In this document: piece by piece, positions 17,481 through 26,825 of the stretch
Numbering within the stretch: position 1 is the first letter of the stretch
Layout of the letters: the number at the start of each line of letters is the position of its first letter
Assembly: GCA_937766455.1 (NCBI GenBank)
Contig: CALLXD010000054.1
Coordinates: forward strand, 1 to 54,635
DNA: 54,635 nucleotides
From: Vicinamibacterales bacterium
Lineage (GTDB): Bacteria > Acidobacteriota > Vicinamibacteria > Vicinamibacterales > UBA8438
Direction of reading: 5' to 3'
The notes under the pieces: model-generated
What the model was told of the DNA's origin: nothing
What the model saw: only the letters and a program-made list of their open reading frames with translations
Database searches by the model: none
Program-made: the position numbers and the translations under genes

Positions 17481-19379
17481 GTGACCCAGCCTGACCTACC
17501 ATCGAGCGAACACGACGCCCAGCTGCACGACGCGCTGGCGCGGTACTGGGGATACCGAGAGTTCAGGCCGCTGCAGCGCGCCGCCATCGATGCCAACCTG
17601 CAAGGCCGTGACAGCGTGGTGGTGCTACCGACGGGCGGTGGCAAGTCGCTCTGCTTCCAAATGCCGGCACTGGTTCGCCCGAACCGGGGTCTGGGGCTCG
17701 TCGTATCGCCCCTCCTGTCCCTGATGAAGGACCAGGTGGACGGCCTGGTGGCGAGCGGCGTCTCCGCGGCGGCGCTCAACAGCTCGCTGGATGCAGACGA
17801 GCGCCGGCAGGTCTTCCATGACCTCGACGCGGGGCGCTGCCAGCTGCTCTACGTCACGCCGGAGCGACTGGTCGGCGACGGTGGCGACGGGTTTCGCACC
17901 CGACTGCGCGGCTGGGGCGTCAGTTTCGTCGCGGTGGACGAGGCCCACTGCATCAGTCAATGGGGACACGAGTTCCGGCCCGAGTATCGACGGCTCGCCG
18001 AACTCCGCGATGATTTCCCTGACATCTCCATCCACGCGTTCACGGCGACCGCCACGCTCCAGGTGCGAGAGGACATCGCGAGCCAGCTCGCGCTTCGTGA
18101 CCCAGAGTTCCTGGTCGGCAACTTCGATCGCCCAAACCTCCACTACCGCGTCCTCCTGCGCGCGGGCCTGAAGGACCAGATTCGTCGCGTCGTGGACCGA
18201 CATCCTAACGAAGCCGGCATCATCTATTGCGTCTCTCGTAAAGAGGTCGAGAAGCTGGCGGCCTGGCTCGATGAGTCCGGGCACCGGGCGCTCCCCTATC
18301 ACGCTGGGCTTCCGGACGCGACGCGGCGGCGCAATCAGGAAGCGTTCTTGGAGGAGCGAGTCGACGTCATGGTGGCGACCGTGGCGTTCGGCATGGGGAT
18401 CGACCGCTCAAACATCCGCTACGTGATCCATGCGGGCTCCCCTCGCTCGGTCGAACACTACCAACAGGAGTCTGGTCGGGCCGGCCGCGACGGTCTTGAG
18501 GCCGAGTGTGTGCTGCTGTACTCAGGGGCCGACTATGCGCGCTGGCGCCAGATGTTGGAGCAGAGCGGTGAACTCTCGGATACGGCACGACGCCTGTTGC
18601 GAGACATGGAACGATACGCGGCCGGCACTCGATGCCGGCATCGGTTCCTTGTCGAGTATTTCGGCCAGGCGTTCGACCGCGACGACTGTGGCGCGTGCGA
18701 TTGGTGCCTGGAAGAACTGGAGCGCGTGGCCGACCCGGTCACCCTGGCCCAGAAGATTCTGTCGACGGTCGTCCGAACCGGCCAGAGCTGGGGCGTCGGC
18801 CACGTGATCGATGTCCTGCGTGGTCGCACGACAGAGCAGGTGACGGCGCGACGGCACCACGAGCTGACAACGTTTGGTCTGCTTACCGACTTGTCGATTG
18901 GCGAGCTGCGCGGTTACGTCGACCAGTTGACCCAGCAGGACTTGCTCGTGCGTACCGACGGGCCCTACCCCGTCCTGCAGTTGACGGACGACGGCGTGGG
19001 CGCCCTCAAGGGTCAGACCGACGTCGCACTGTTTCGACAGCCACGACCGACGCCGAGTCAACGACGACGACGCCCCGAAGCTGACCCGGCCGCCTGGGAC
19101 GGCGTCGACCGCGGATTGTTCGAGGCCCTTCGCCAATGCCGGACCGAGGTGGCCCACGCACGCGGGGTGCCGCCCTACGTCGTGTTCCACGACAACACGC
19201 TTCGCGACTTGGCGCGTCAGCGGCCCACGACGCCGGACGAATTACTGGACTGCTACGGGATCGGCGCGCGGAAAGCGGAAGACCTGGGTCCGATCATCCT
19301 CGAGGTCATTCGCGACTACCGCGGAGAACCGAGTCTGGACGCGCCCCACGAGCTCGACGGCGACCACCAGCCTGGTTGA
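17481..19379 (+). CDS. recQ: ATP-dependent DNA helicase RecQ
   Basis: The 632-residue protein has all RecQ parts in order. The helicase core carries PTGGGKSL (Walker A), VDEAHCISQWGHEFRPEY (motif II) and YHAGL / VATVAFGMGIDRSNIR / QESGRAGRDG (motifs IV-VI). The RecQ-C-terminal zinc site is CRHRFLVEYFG with CGACDWC. A winged-helix follows, and a C-terminal HRDC domain carries FEALRQCRTEVAHARGVPPY. It unwinds DNA 3' to 5' in recombination and fork repair. The start is GTG at 17481, matching the usual RecQ N-terminus. It is followed by the desaturase after 66 bases. Confidence 0.97.
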   Translation: MTQPDLPSSEHDAQLHDALARYWGYREFRPLQRAAIDANLQGRDSVVVLPTGGGKSLCFQMPALVRPNRGLGLVVSPLLSLMKDQVDGLVASGVSAAALNSSLDADERRQVFHDLDAGRCQLLYVTPERLVGDGGDGFRTRLRGWGVSFVAVDEAHCISQWGHEFRPEYRRLAELRDDFPDISIHAFTATATLQVREDIASQLALRDPEFLVGNFDRPNLHYRVLLRAGLKDQIRRVVDRHPNEAGIIYCVSRKEVEKLAAWLDESGHRALPYHAGLPDATRRRNQEAFLEERVDVMVATVAFGMGIDRSNIRYVIHAGSPRSVEHYQQESGRAGRDGLEAECVLLYSGADYARWRQMLEQSGELSDTARRLLRDMERYAAGTRCRHRFLVEYFGQAFDRDDCGACDWCLEELERVADPVTLAQKILSTVVRTGQSWGVGHVIDVLRGRTTEQVTARRHHELTTFGLLTDLSIGELRGYVDQLTQQDLLVRTDGPYPVLQLTDDGVGALKGQTDVALFRQPRPTPSQRRRRPEADPAAWDGVDRGLFEALRQCRTEVAHARGVPPYVVFHDNTLRDLARQRPTTPDELLDCYGIGARKAEDLGPIILEVIRDYRGEPSLDAPHELDGDHQPG

Positions 19380-19445
19380 CGAGGTCCCTCCGAGTCTGCA
19401 TGCTATCGTATCGTTCGCCGCCCGTTTGCGGCCAAGGAGGCACCC

Positions 19446-20363
19446 GTGAGTCTCGTCTCGCCAGACGCTGCCCTACCCGAGGTCCCCGTGCTTGAGGACA
19501 CCTACACGCCACCCGAAACGCGGCGGGCCGCCTGGACCAACCTTCCGTTCCTCGGCATGCATCTGGCCTGCGTGCTCGTGCTCTGGACCGGGATCAGCCC
19601 GACGGCGGCGTGGATCGGGCTGGCCACGCTACTGGTCCGCATGTTCGGACTGACCGGTGGCTACCACCGCTACTTCTGCCACCACTCGTTCAAGACGTCG
19701 CGAGTCTTTCAGTTCATGCTGGCCTGGGCCGGCGCTGCCGCGGCCCAGAAAGGGCCTCTATGGTGGGCTGGACACCACCGTAGCCACCATCGGTACTCGG
19801 ACACCGAGGCCGATGTGCATCCCCCAGGGGTCAAGGGCTTCTACTGGGCCCACATCGGCTGGGTCATGGCCGAAGCGAACGTGCGCACCAAGACCGAGTG
19901 GGTCCCGGATTGGCTCAAGTTCCGTGAACTGTCCTGGCTGGATCGCAACCACTATGTGGCACCGATCAGTCTGGCGGTGGCCCTGTTCGGACTTGGCACC
20001 TGGCTGAACGCGGCACAACCCGAGCTGGGCACATCGGGACTGCAGCTGCTCGCCGTCGCTTTTTTTCTGAGCACCACCGTGCTCTACCACGTGACGTTCG
20101 CCGTCAACTCGGTGGGCCACACTGTGGGTAGCCGCCGGTATGACACACGTGACGCCAGCCGTAACGGCCTGCTCCTCGCCTTGGTGACCGCCGGCGAGGG
20201 ATGGCACAACAACCACCATCGGTATCCGACATCCGAGCGACAGGGTTTCTACTGGTGGGAAATCGACGCAACCCACTACGTCGTCGCGCTACTCGGCTGG
20301 GTGCGCGTCGTGTGGGATATCCGCGGACCATCCGCCGAGGTCCTGGCTGAAGGCCGTCACTAG
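19446..20363 (+). CDS. Acyl-CoA / fatty acid delta-9 type desaturase
   Basis: The 305-residue membrane protein has the three histidine boxes of the integral-membrane diiron desaturases: H74-RYFC-H79, H111-RS-HH115, and a third in EGWHNNHHRYP. Hydrophobic pairs flank them (LGMHLACVLVLWTGI, LQLLAVAFFLSTTVLY). It introduces double bonds into acyl chains using oxygen and an electron donor, which implies an aerobic host. AAGGAGG lies 5 bases before the GTG start. Its stop overlaps the stop of the convergent YdcF-like gene. Confidence 0.94.
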   Translation: MSLVSPDAALPEVPVLEDTYTPPETRRAAWTNLPFLGMHLACVLVLWTGISPTAAWIGLATLLVRMFGLTGGYHRYFCHHSFKTSRVFQFMLAWAGAAAAQKGPLWWAGHHRSHHRYSDTEADVHPPGVKGFYWAHIGWVMAEANVRTKTEWVPDWLKFRELSWLDRNHYVAPISLAVALFGLGTWLNAAQPELGTSGLQLLAVAFFLSTTVLYHVTFAVNSVGHTVGSRRYDTRDASRNGLLLALVTAGEGWHNNHHRYPTSERQGFYWWEIDATHYVVALLGWVRVVWDIRGPSAEVLAEGRH

Positions 20364-21064
20364 GACACACCCGCTTCCCGCACCCACGCGTCCAGACGAG
20401 TCGCCGCGGCCGATACCCTGGGCGGAACCGTCTGGGGCGCAATGTCCCCCGAGACGGTGTACCGCTCCAGCCGCTGCAGCTCCCCGATCAGGCGGACGGC
20501 GAAGGCAACCCAGTGTCGATCTCGGTGCGCGGCCGCGGAACCGGCCGGGGGACAGCCTCGCACCATCACGTCCGGGTGCTGCTGCTTGAATGTCGCGAGG
20601 CAGCGCCGTGTCACAAACGGTTTGGAGACCAAGAGCGCGGACCGGGGGCGCTGGCCCACAGCGTGCAAGGCAGCCATCCCGAACCGGACGTTCTCGAGGG
20701 TGTTCCCGGCCTCCACCTCGGTCGTAATGGCGTGTTCCGCGACCTGTTGCCGTATCAGCTCATCCCTGAAGACCAGGGCTTCCGCTTTCTCGAACACCTC
20801 GGCCGTCATCGGTCCGAACCGCCCGGTCACCAACACCGACGACGCGTGCCCCGCACGGTACAACTCGGCCGCGCGTCGTGGCACCGTCAGATCCTGGCTT
20901 CCGAAAACGAAGATCACGTCGCTGGGCGCGGGCCGATCCGCGCGCGCCAAGTACTCCCAAATCGGGAGGACCACACGCTGAAACGCGGCCTCGTCGGGGC
21001 CGTCGACCGAATCAGGCGTGGAGACGTCTGGAGGGCCAACACGCATGCGGGCGTACGCTATCAT
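20360..21064 (-). CDS. YdcF/ElyC-like DUF218 protein
   Basis: The 234-residue protein shows the DUF218 pattern: DVIFVFGSQDLTVPRRAAELY, then VLVTGRFGPMTAEVFEKAEA, then EVEAGNTLENVRFGMAAL, and SALLVSKPFVTRRCLATFKQ. Some family members (ElyC, SanA) affect envelope integrity and others are uncharacterised. No signal or membrane segment is seen, so this is the soluble YdcF-type form. The ATG at 21064 is used. An ATG at 21046 is equally possible. The gene overlaps the desaturase stop tail to tail by 4 bases (20360-20363) and is divergent from the amidase gene. Confidence 0.85.
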   Translation of the reverse strand: MIAYARMRVGPPDVSTPDSVDGPDEAAFQRVVLPIWEYLARADRPAPSDVIFVFGSQDLTVPRRAAELYRAGHASSVLVTGRFGPMTAEVFEKAEALVFRDELIRQQVAEHAITTEVEAGNTLENVRFGMAALHAVGQRPRSALLVSKPFVTRRCLATFKQQHPDVMVRGCPPAGSAAAHRDRHWVAFAVRLIGELQRLERYTVSGDIAPQTVPPRVSAAATRLDAWVREAGVS

Positions 21065-21128
21065 GCTGTGGACGGCTAGGCTGTAGTCGGCCCCTCAGGT
21101 GTCCAGGACTCGCATTCCATTCCGCGGC

Positions 21129-22745
21129 ATGACCGGTCGGCTTCTTGTCGCCTGCTGCCTCGTTTGGCTCGCGACGACTGCTGGGCGTGGACAAACCCCA
21201 GACGACCCGCTCACGCTCGTCACCCGTGAAGACCGACGGCCGCTGCCCACGGTGAGATTGGATGGACGGCGCATGGTCGCTGTCAGCCAACTTGCGGCCT
21301 CATTTGACCTCACCATCGCCGACACCCCGCAGCCGGGCAGGCTCACCCTGATGCGCGGGGACCGGATCATCGTGTTAACCGCCAACGAGGGTCTCGTCTC
21401 GGTCGCCGGTCAGCTCGTAGCGCTTCCGTCTCCCCCTCTCGAACGCGACGGCGAGTGGTATGTCCCGATCGATTTCATCGGGAGTGCGGTGGCGCTCGTG
21501 CACGATGAACCGGTGGAATTGCGCCGCCGATCGGGGTTGGTCTTACTGGGCGCCGTGCGCGTACCCCAAATAGTCGCCCGGTACCAGCGGTCTGGCCGGC
21601 AGTCGCGTCTGCGGCTCATGGTCACCCCGGCCACCGAATACGTGATCGAGCAGGACGCCAACCGACTCGTGATCACCCTCGACGCCGACGCCCTCGATCT
21701 CGAGCTACGGGACGTACGCCCTGACCCCCTGGTATCGGGCATCCAGGGCGTCGACGGCTCGCCCGCGCTCGCCATCGACCTTCGCGAGAATTTCGGCAGT
21801 TTCGCGGCCACCACCGAACCGGCGCTCGGGGGGGCAGTCGAGATAGTGATCGATTTGCAGCCGCGCCCGGCGGAGGTGACCCGCGCGGGTCCCCCTCGGA
21901 CACCATCCCCAGGGTCCGGCCCAGGGCCCAACGCGACTCCAGGAGCCGTGGCGGTCGCCGGTGAGACGGGCGCAGACGCCGGACTGCCGGTGTTGTCCGA
22001 GCTGGCGCCTCGACGGGCGATCCGCGCGATCGCGATTGACGCTGGTCACGGTGGCGACGATATCGGCACCCGGGGCCCCGAGGGCTCGCTCGAAAAGGAT
22101 GTCACGCTGGCGGTCGCGCAACGACTACGGAACCGGATCGAAAGCGAGCTCGGTCTGCGGGTGGTGCTGACAAGAACCGGCGACAGCACCGTGTCTCTGG
22201 ACGAACGCGCGGCCATCGCCAACAACGACCGCGCGGACCTGTTTATCAGCCTGCATGCGAACGCGTCAGTTCGCGAAACCGCTACCGGGGCGGAGGTCTT
22301 CTATCTCAGCCTGGCTGAGTACGGGGACGAGGCGAGGGACGCCGGTTTCACCGGTCAGCTGGTCCCCACCGTCGGCGGCGGCACGCGGGTGCTCGACATC
22401 GTGCCGTGGGAGATGGCACAGCTGAGACACGCGGACCAATCCGCGCGTTGGGCAGAGACCGTTGCCGACGAACTTAGCCTACGCGTGCCGATGAGCCCGC
22501 GTGGCCTCCAGCAAGCGCCGTTCCGCGTGCTGGTGGGCGCCAACATGCCGGCCGTGGTGCTGGAGATGGGGTTCATCTCGAACCCTGACCAAGAGGCGCA
22601 GTTGACCTCGACGACATTCCAAAGTTCGATCGTCAGCGGCCTGCTTCGCAGCATCATCCGCTATCGAGACGAGATCGCCAGCGAAGGCACCCCGGTCGCT
22701 CCACGCGATGCAGTGCCCCCCGATGCGACGGGACGCAGCCGATGA
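21129..22745 (+). CDS. N-acetylmuramoyl-L-alanine amidase (Amidase_3) with N-terminal beta domain
   Basis: This exported protein of about 538 residues has a signal peptide (LLVACCLVWLATTAGRGQ), a copper-amine-oxidase-N-like region (TVRLDGRRMVAVSQLAASFD) and an AMIN-like middle. A Gly/Pro-rich linker follows, then the zinc amidase domain: IAIDAGHGGDDIGTRG, EKDVTLAVAQRLR, DLFISLHANAS and VVLEMGFISNPDQEAQL. The zinc ligands (H of AGHGG, E of SLEKD, H of LHAN) are present. It cleaves the peptide stem from peptidoglycan in the periplasm. The ATG at 21129 is chosen over a GTG at 21099 because it opens the signal sequence. It overlaps the GerMN gene by ATGA. Confidence 0.93.
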   Translation: MTGRLLVACCLVWLATTAGRGQTPDDPLTLVTREDRRPLPTVRLDGRRMVAVSQLAASFDLTIADTPQPGRLTLMRGDRIIVLTANEGLVSVAGQLVALPSPPLERDGEWYVPIDFIGSAVALVHDEPVELRRRSGLVLLGAVRVPQIVARYQRSGRQSRLRLMVTPATEYVIEQDANRLVITLDADALDLELRDVRPDPLVSGIQGVDGSPALAIDLRENFGSFAATTEPALGGAVEIVIDLQPRPAEVTRAGPPRTPSPGSGPGPNATPGAVAVAGETGADAGLPVLSELAPRRAIRAIAIDAGHGGDDIGTRGPEGSLEKDVTLAVAQRLRNRIESELGLRVVLTRTGDSTVSLDERAAIANNDRADLFISLHANASVRETATGAEVFYLSLAEYGDEARDAGFTGQLVPTVGGGTRVLDIVPWEMAQLRHADQSARWAETVADELSLRVPMSPRGLQQAPFRVLVGANMPAVVLEMGFISNPDQEAQLTSTTFQSSIVSGLLRSIIRYRDEIASEGTPVAPRDAVPPDATGRSR

Positions 22746-23356
22746 CGCGCCAGCATTGGCTCTACGGCGGTCTGGGCGCCGTGGCCCTCGTCGGCATCTG
22801 GGTGCTGTTCGTGGGGCTGCCCCGATGGTATCCCCCCGCGGGGACGGAGACGACGGCCGCGCCGCCGACGGCCGCCACGCCAGGCGACGACGGACTCGTC
22901 AATGCGACGTTGTTCTACATCTCTGACGACGGTATGCGTCTGGTCGGGTTTGAGCGACCGCTTGCGCGAGACGCGGACACGGCCGCGCAGGCGCGCATCA
23001 TTCTGGAAGCGCAGCTCACTGAACCGCCCACCCCACTGCTGTCCCCGATTCCACTCGGCACGGAGTTGCGCGCGTTCTACATGGCCGGTCAGGACGCCTT
23101 CGTGGACTTGAGCGCCGAAGTCACACTCGGTCACTCAGGCGGTTCGCTTGAAGAACTGTTCACCGTGTACGCGATCGTGAACGCGCTGACCACCAATATT
23201 CCTGCGATCAATGCCGTCCAAATCCTTGTGAATGGGAACGAGGTCGACACGCTCGTTGGACACGTCGACCTCCAGCACCCACTTGAACGAAACCTGCAGT
23301 GGGTCGCCGACCCGAACACGGCACCCAGTCCCGATGACCAGACTGACCCCCTATGA
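22742..23356 (+). CDS. GerMN-domain protein, membrane-anchored
   Basis: The 204-residue protein has one N-terminal membrane anchor ([20 protein letters not shown]) and a GerMN domain ([69 protein letters not shown]). The domain was named after the spore-germination protein GerM but also occurs in non-sporeformers beside amidases. It is translationally coupled at both ends: its ATG overlaps the amidase stop, and its own stop overlaps the rph start. A role near the peptidoglycan amidase is a reasonable inference. Confidence 0.88.
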   Translation: MTRQHWLYGGLGAVALVGIWVLFVGLPRWYPPAGTETTAAPPTAATPGDDGLVNATLFYISDDGMRLVGFERPLARDADTAAQARIILEAQLTEPPTPLLSPIPLGTELRAFYMAGQDAFVDLSAEVTLGHSGGSLEELFTVYAIVNALTTNIPAINAVQILVNGNEVDTLVGHVDLQHPLERNLQWVADPNTAPSPDDQTDPL

Positions 23357-24087
23357 CCACATCAACTCGAACGCATGCACGCCCCGTGGACCAACTACGC
23401 CCAACCGTTCTCACACCCCACTACCTCGAACACGCGGAGGGCTCGGTGCTCATCGAAGCGGGGCGCACCCGTGTCATCTGCACCGCGAGCGTCGAGGACA
23501 AGCTGCCCCCGTTTCTCCGCGGCTCCGGCAAGGGGTGGGTCACCGCGGAATACGGCATGCTGCCCAGGGCCACCTCGACGCGTAACTCGCGAGAGGCAAG
23601 CCGCGGCAAACAGAGCGGACGCACTCAAGAAATCCAGCGCCTGATCGGACGGTCGCTTCGAGCCGTCACCCAGCTCGAGGCCCTCGGTGAACGGACCGTC
23701 TGGATCGACTGTGACGTCATTCAGGCGGACGGCGGCACGCGCACGGCCGCAATCACCGGTGGCTTCGTGGCGCTCGTCTTGGCGCTCCAGCGCCTGAAGG
23801 AGCGCGGCACGCTCAAGCGGATACCGGTGACGGACCATGTGGCGGCCATCAGCGTGGGCATCGTGAAAGGAGCCCCGTTGCTGGATCTGGCCTATGACGA
23901 AGACTCGACGGCCGATGTCGACATGAATGTGGTGATGACCGGAGACGGCCGGTTCATCGAAGTGCAAGGCACTGCCGAAGGCGCGCCGTTCACCCGCGAG
24001 TCACACGACGCGCTGCTTGCGTTGGCGGAAGCCGGCATCGGTGAACTCGTTTCTCTTCAGCGTGAGGTAGTGGGCGAGTTCATCTAG
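23353..24087 (+). CDS. rph: Ribonuclease PH
   Basis: The 244-residue protein matches RNase PH throughout: [93 protein letters not shown] and [13 protein letters not shown]. It trims tRNA 3' ends by phosphorolysis. The ATG lies within ATGA overlapping the GerMN stop. The amidase - GerMN - rph - rdgB order is a recurring arrangement in Acidobacteriota and Deltaproteobacteria (recalled). Confidence 0.97.
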   Translation: MTTSTRTHARPVDQLRPTVLTPHYLEHAEGSVLIEAGRTRVICTASVEDKLPPFLRGSGKGWVTAEYGMLPRATSTRNSREASRGKQSGRTQEIQRLIGRSLRAVTQLEALGERTVWIDCDVIQADGGTRTAAITGGFVALVLALQRLKERGTLKRIPVTDHVAAISVGIVKGAPLLDLAYDEDSTADVDMNVVMTGDGRFIEVQGTAEGAPFTRESHDALLALAEAGIGELVSLQREVVGEFI

Positions 24088-24132
24088 CGGGCGGCCAGGG
24101 CGAGCCCGGCCTCCAACCTCACAGTACGATCC

Positions 24133-24729
24133 ATGACGGCCCCGGACCCGAAGCGACTGCTCGTCGCCACCACCAACGCAGGGAAGCTGCGCGAGATACG
24201 CGCCATCCTTGCCGATCTGCCGTTCACGATCGCCACGCTGGCCGACTACAAGGCGCTTCCAGAACCGGAAGAAACGGGGAAAACATTTGCCGCCAACGCC
24301 CGGATCAAGGCGCTGGCCTACGCTGGCGCAACCGGCGAGCTGACCGTCGCGGAAGACTCCGGGCTTGAAATCGACGCGCTCGACGGCGAGCCTGGGGTGC
24401 GGTCAGCCAGATTCAACGGTGAGTCCTATGCCGAAAAATTCGCCACCATCGCCCACATGCTGGAAGAACGCGGGACGGAATCAAGCACCGCCCGATTTGT
24501 CTGCGCGCTGGTCCTGACCCAACCGGACGGCGTGGTCTGGGAGACGACCGGCGTCGTCGAAGGTCGTCTGCAATTGCCGGCTCGTGGCCAGGGCGGCTTC
24601 GGATACGACCCAATTTTCTACTACCCGGAGTACGGTCGGACGTTGGCGGACGTGACCGACGCGGAAAAGGCAGCCGTCAGCCACCGCGGGCAGGCGTTTC
24701 GGCGTCTCCGTGACTACCTGGCCAGCTAG
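24133..24729 (+). CDS. rdgB: XTP/dITP diphosphatase (RdgB/HAM1)
   Basis: The 198-residue protein has the family marks: LLVATTNAGKLREIRAIL at the start, GKTFAANARIKALAYA, TVAEDSGLEIDALDGEPGVR, GRLQLPARGQGGFGYDPIFY, and a SHRGQAFRRLRDYL tail. It removes non-canonical purine triphosphates (ITP, XTP) from the nucleotide pool. It lies 45 bases after rph and is probably the last gene of that operon. A small GC hairpin (24737-24751) lies between it and the convergent DinB gene. Confidence 0.97.
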   Translation: MTAPDPKRLLVATTNAGKLREIRAILADLPFTIATLADYKALPEPEETGKTFAANARIKALAYAGATGELTVAEDSGLEIDALDGEPGVRSARFNGESYAEKFATIAHMLEERGTESSTARFVCALVLTQPDGVVWETTGVVEGRLQLPARGQGGFGYDPIFYYPEYGRTLADVTDAEKAAVSHRGQAFRRLRDYLAS

Positions 24730-24736
24730 GCGGGGC

Positions 24737-24751
24737 GGCGCCCGGAGCGCC
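24737..24751. terminator. Short GC hairpin between convergent genes
   Basis: GGCGC and GCGCC form a 5-bp stem around CCGGA, midway between the rdgB stop and the convergent DinB stop. It has no T run. Position is the main support. Confidence 0.25.
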
Positions 24752-24761
24752 ATACCGCAGT

Positions 24762-25280
24762 CTAGTGTGGCAACTTTCCCAACGGTAGCCGTCGCTGAAA
24801 GAGTTGGTAGATGTGGTGGGCTTCGTGGTGGGCCATGTACTCCACCTGGAAATGCACATCGAACCGTGGATACTCGGGATGCCGACCACCGCGATGCCAT
24901 GCCGCCGGACTCAGCTCCAGCAGCCGGTCTGCGAGACGCTCTCGGTCCGCGAGAAACGCATTCCGGGTCTCTGTCCCGTCATGGGCCACCAGCTTCTCGA
25001 AGTCGGTGTCATTGCCTGGAGTGTAGGGCAGAAATACCGGATCCTCCCGCGTCAGCATCGCCTCGATGCGTTCGTCGAACAGACGCTGGACGCGCCACAG
25101 GTGACACACCAACTCCTTCACTGACCACTTGTCTGGCACCGTCCGCTCCGAAAGCTGGGTGTCATCGAGCCCTCGCGTCAAACGCTCGATCTCGGCGCCT
25201 TGGCTGCGGAGCCGGTCCACGATGCGCCGATGCGCCGCGTGCTTATCGTGTCCGTTCGCTGAATGAGAGTGATCCGACAT
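24762..25280 (-). CDS. DinB-family protein (DinB superfamily 2)
   Basis: The 172-residue protein has a histidine-rich start, then WSVKELVCHLWRVQRLFDER (first histidine ligand) and the C-terminal pair in EYMAHHEAHHIYQLFQRR. This ligand geometry is that of the DinB_2 / YfiT-like metal-dependent fold. PFAM-type DinB proteins are diverse, and no substrate can be assigned. It is unrelated in close sequence to the DinB gene at 16862. TATACT lies 7 bases before the ATG, so the mRNA may be leaderless. Confidence 0.85.
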   Translation of the reverse strand: MSDHSHSANGHDKHAAHRRIVDRLRSQGAEIERLTRGLDDTQLSERTVPDKWSVKELVCHLWRVQRLFDERIEAMLTREDPVFLPYTPGNDTDFEKLVAHDGTETRNAFLADRERLADRLLELSPAAWHRGGRHPEYPRFDVHFQVEYMAHHEAHHIYQLFQRRLPLGKLPH

Positions 25281-25287
25281 GCGCTCC

Positions 25288-25293
25288 AGTATA
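25288..25293 (-). promoter_or_regulatory. -10 element 7 bases before the DinB start
   Basis: TATACT (5 of 6 to TATAAT) on the minus strand is separated from the ATG at 25280 by exactly 7 bases. That leaves no room for a leader. The same spacing is seen at pyk. Confidence 0.45.
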
Positions 25294-25390
25294 GCGCCGG
25301 TCTAGACGCACACCGCTCGCCTGCTCCCACCCGGAGACGAGGCGTGTCACGCGTTTCTCGTGGCGCCGGGCGCCGCCCGCCTCGGTCCCG

Positions 25391-26800
25391 TCATTCGCGG
25401 TGCGGAAGGGCAATCGTGAAGATCGAGCCGCCGCCATCACGGTGCGTAACCCGAACGGTGCCGCCGTGTAGCCCCACTAGATGTTTCACGATCGAAAGCC
25501 CCAGGCCGGTACCCCCCTTTTGCCGGGAGCGGGCGGCGTCGACGCGGTAGAAGCGCTCGAACACGCGCACGCGATCCGCATCGGGAATCCCCGGACCTCG
25601 GTCCGCGACAGACAGACTATCTACGACGCCGTCTGACACGGCAGTCAGCTCGATGACGCTGTCCTCCGGTGCGTAGGCGATGGCATTCTCTACCAGGTTG
25701 TGAAGGGCGTCGTGCAGCTTGACCGGGTCGGCCTGCACATGGGCCGCAGCGTCCTGCACCGACGTATCGACTCGTTGTCGCTTGGCGACACTCATCGGTT
25801 CCAACTCGTCGCGGATCGCGCCGAACACGGACTCCATTGAACACGACGTCAGGCCGAGCACTTCCTGTCTTGCGTCCAGCCGTGCCAACCGCAGCAGGTC
25901 ACTCACGAGGCGTTCCATCCTGGCGCTGTTTCTCGCGATGATCGAGAGAAAGCGGGGGTCCCCCTCTAGGAGGCCTTCATCGAGCAGCGCCTCCACACTC
26001 CCTCTGATGGCGGTGAGCGGCGTCCGTAGCTCGTGAGACACATTGGCCACGAAGTCCTGCCGGATGTGATCCGCGTGCCGCTCCTCGGTCACGTTGTGGA
26101 GCACCAAGGCCACACCCCGCTGGCTCTCCACGGTGAACGGTCGTGCGCCGGCGAGCAACACTTGAGGAGGCGTCGTGTTGAGCGTCACGTCGCATGGGGC
26201 CGTACGCTCCCCTCGCAACGCCGCCGTAATCATCCGTGTAATCTCCGGATGCCGGATCCACTCGAGGTAGTGGCTACCGGCGGGCTCGTCGTCGACACCG
26301 AGCATCGACATCACGGACGGATTCGCCGTTTGCACGCGACCCAAGTCGTCGAGGACGAGCACGCCCTCGACCATGCCCTCCAGTATGGCGGCGGTATGTG
26401 TCTGTTGGGCTGAGAGCTCCTCCACCCGGCGGTTCAACGCACCCGCGACCTGGTCGAACGCATGCGCCACGCGTCCCAGCTCGTCGTCTCCCGTGTCACG
26501 GCCGACATCGTGTACCGGGTCGTCTGGACCCCGAGACGACTGGGGTTCAGCAGCCTGGCGCCGCGCCCGTTCCGCGATGGCGTCAAGGCGTTGACCGAGT
26601 GTACGAGACGTCGCCCTGGCGATCACGAATGCGGCACACAGCGCCACTAACAGCCCGGCGGCCACGGCTGCGGTTACCTCGCCGGCCGACAGGCTACCCG
26701 AGGGCGGGCGCACCGCGGCGACGAGTAGCCCCCACGACACCGCGAGGCTCAACAGCGCCACCGCAACGGCCGTCACGAAGAACCGGGTCTGTAGCTTCAC
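25391..26800 (-). CDS. phoR: Phosphate-sensing histidine kinase PhoR
   Basis: This sensor kinase of about 469 residues has two membrane segments (FFVTAVAVALLSLAVSWGLL and VTAAVAAGLLVALCAAFVIA), a HAMP-like linker and a PAS domain (ILEGMVEGVLVLDDLGRVQT). HisKA follows with the phosphorylated histidine in VSHELRTPLTAI. HATPase_c has NLVENAIAYAP, DRGPGIP and GGTGLGLSIVKHLV. The GTG at 26800 begins the first membrane segment. The frame is open further up, but that part is antisense or overlaps phoB. Its position after pstSCAB-phoU-phoB supports the phosphate role. Confidence 0.93.
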   Translation of the reverse strand: MKLQTRFFVTAVAVALLSLAVSWGLLVAAVRPPSGSLSAGEVTAAVAAGLLVALCAAFVIARATSRTLGQRLDAIAERARRQAAEPQSSRGPDDPVHDVGRDTGDDELGRVAHAFDQVAGALNRRVEELSAQQTHTAAILEGMVEGVLVLDDLGRVQTANPSVMSMLGVDDEPAGSHYLEWIRHPEITRMITAALRGERTAPCDVTLNTTPPQVLLAGARPFTVESQRGVALVLHNVTEERHADHIRQDFVANVSHELRTPLTAIRGSVEALLDEGLLEGDPRFLSIIARNSARMERLVSDLLRLARLDARQEVLGLTSCSMESVFGAIRDELEPMSVAKRQRVDTSVQDAAAHVQADPVKLHDALHNLVENAIAYAPEDSVIELTAVSDGVVDSLSVADRGPGIPDADRVRVFERFYRVDAARSRQKGGTGLGLSIVKHLVGLHGGTVRVTHRDGGGSIFTIALPHRE

Positions 26801-26825
26801 GTCGCGCTGGCGGTAGGTTTGCCGG

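Noticed and set aside
16673..17779. Long minus-strand upstream extension of the 16142-16672 gene
   Set aside because: It is antisense to the DinB and recQ genes, has no family resemblance, and the GTG at 16672 has its own ribosome site and signal peptide.
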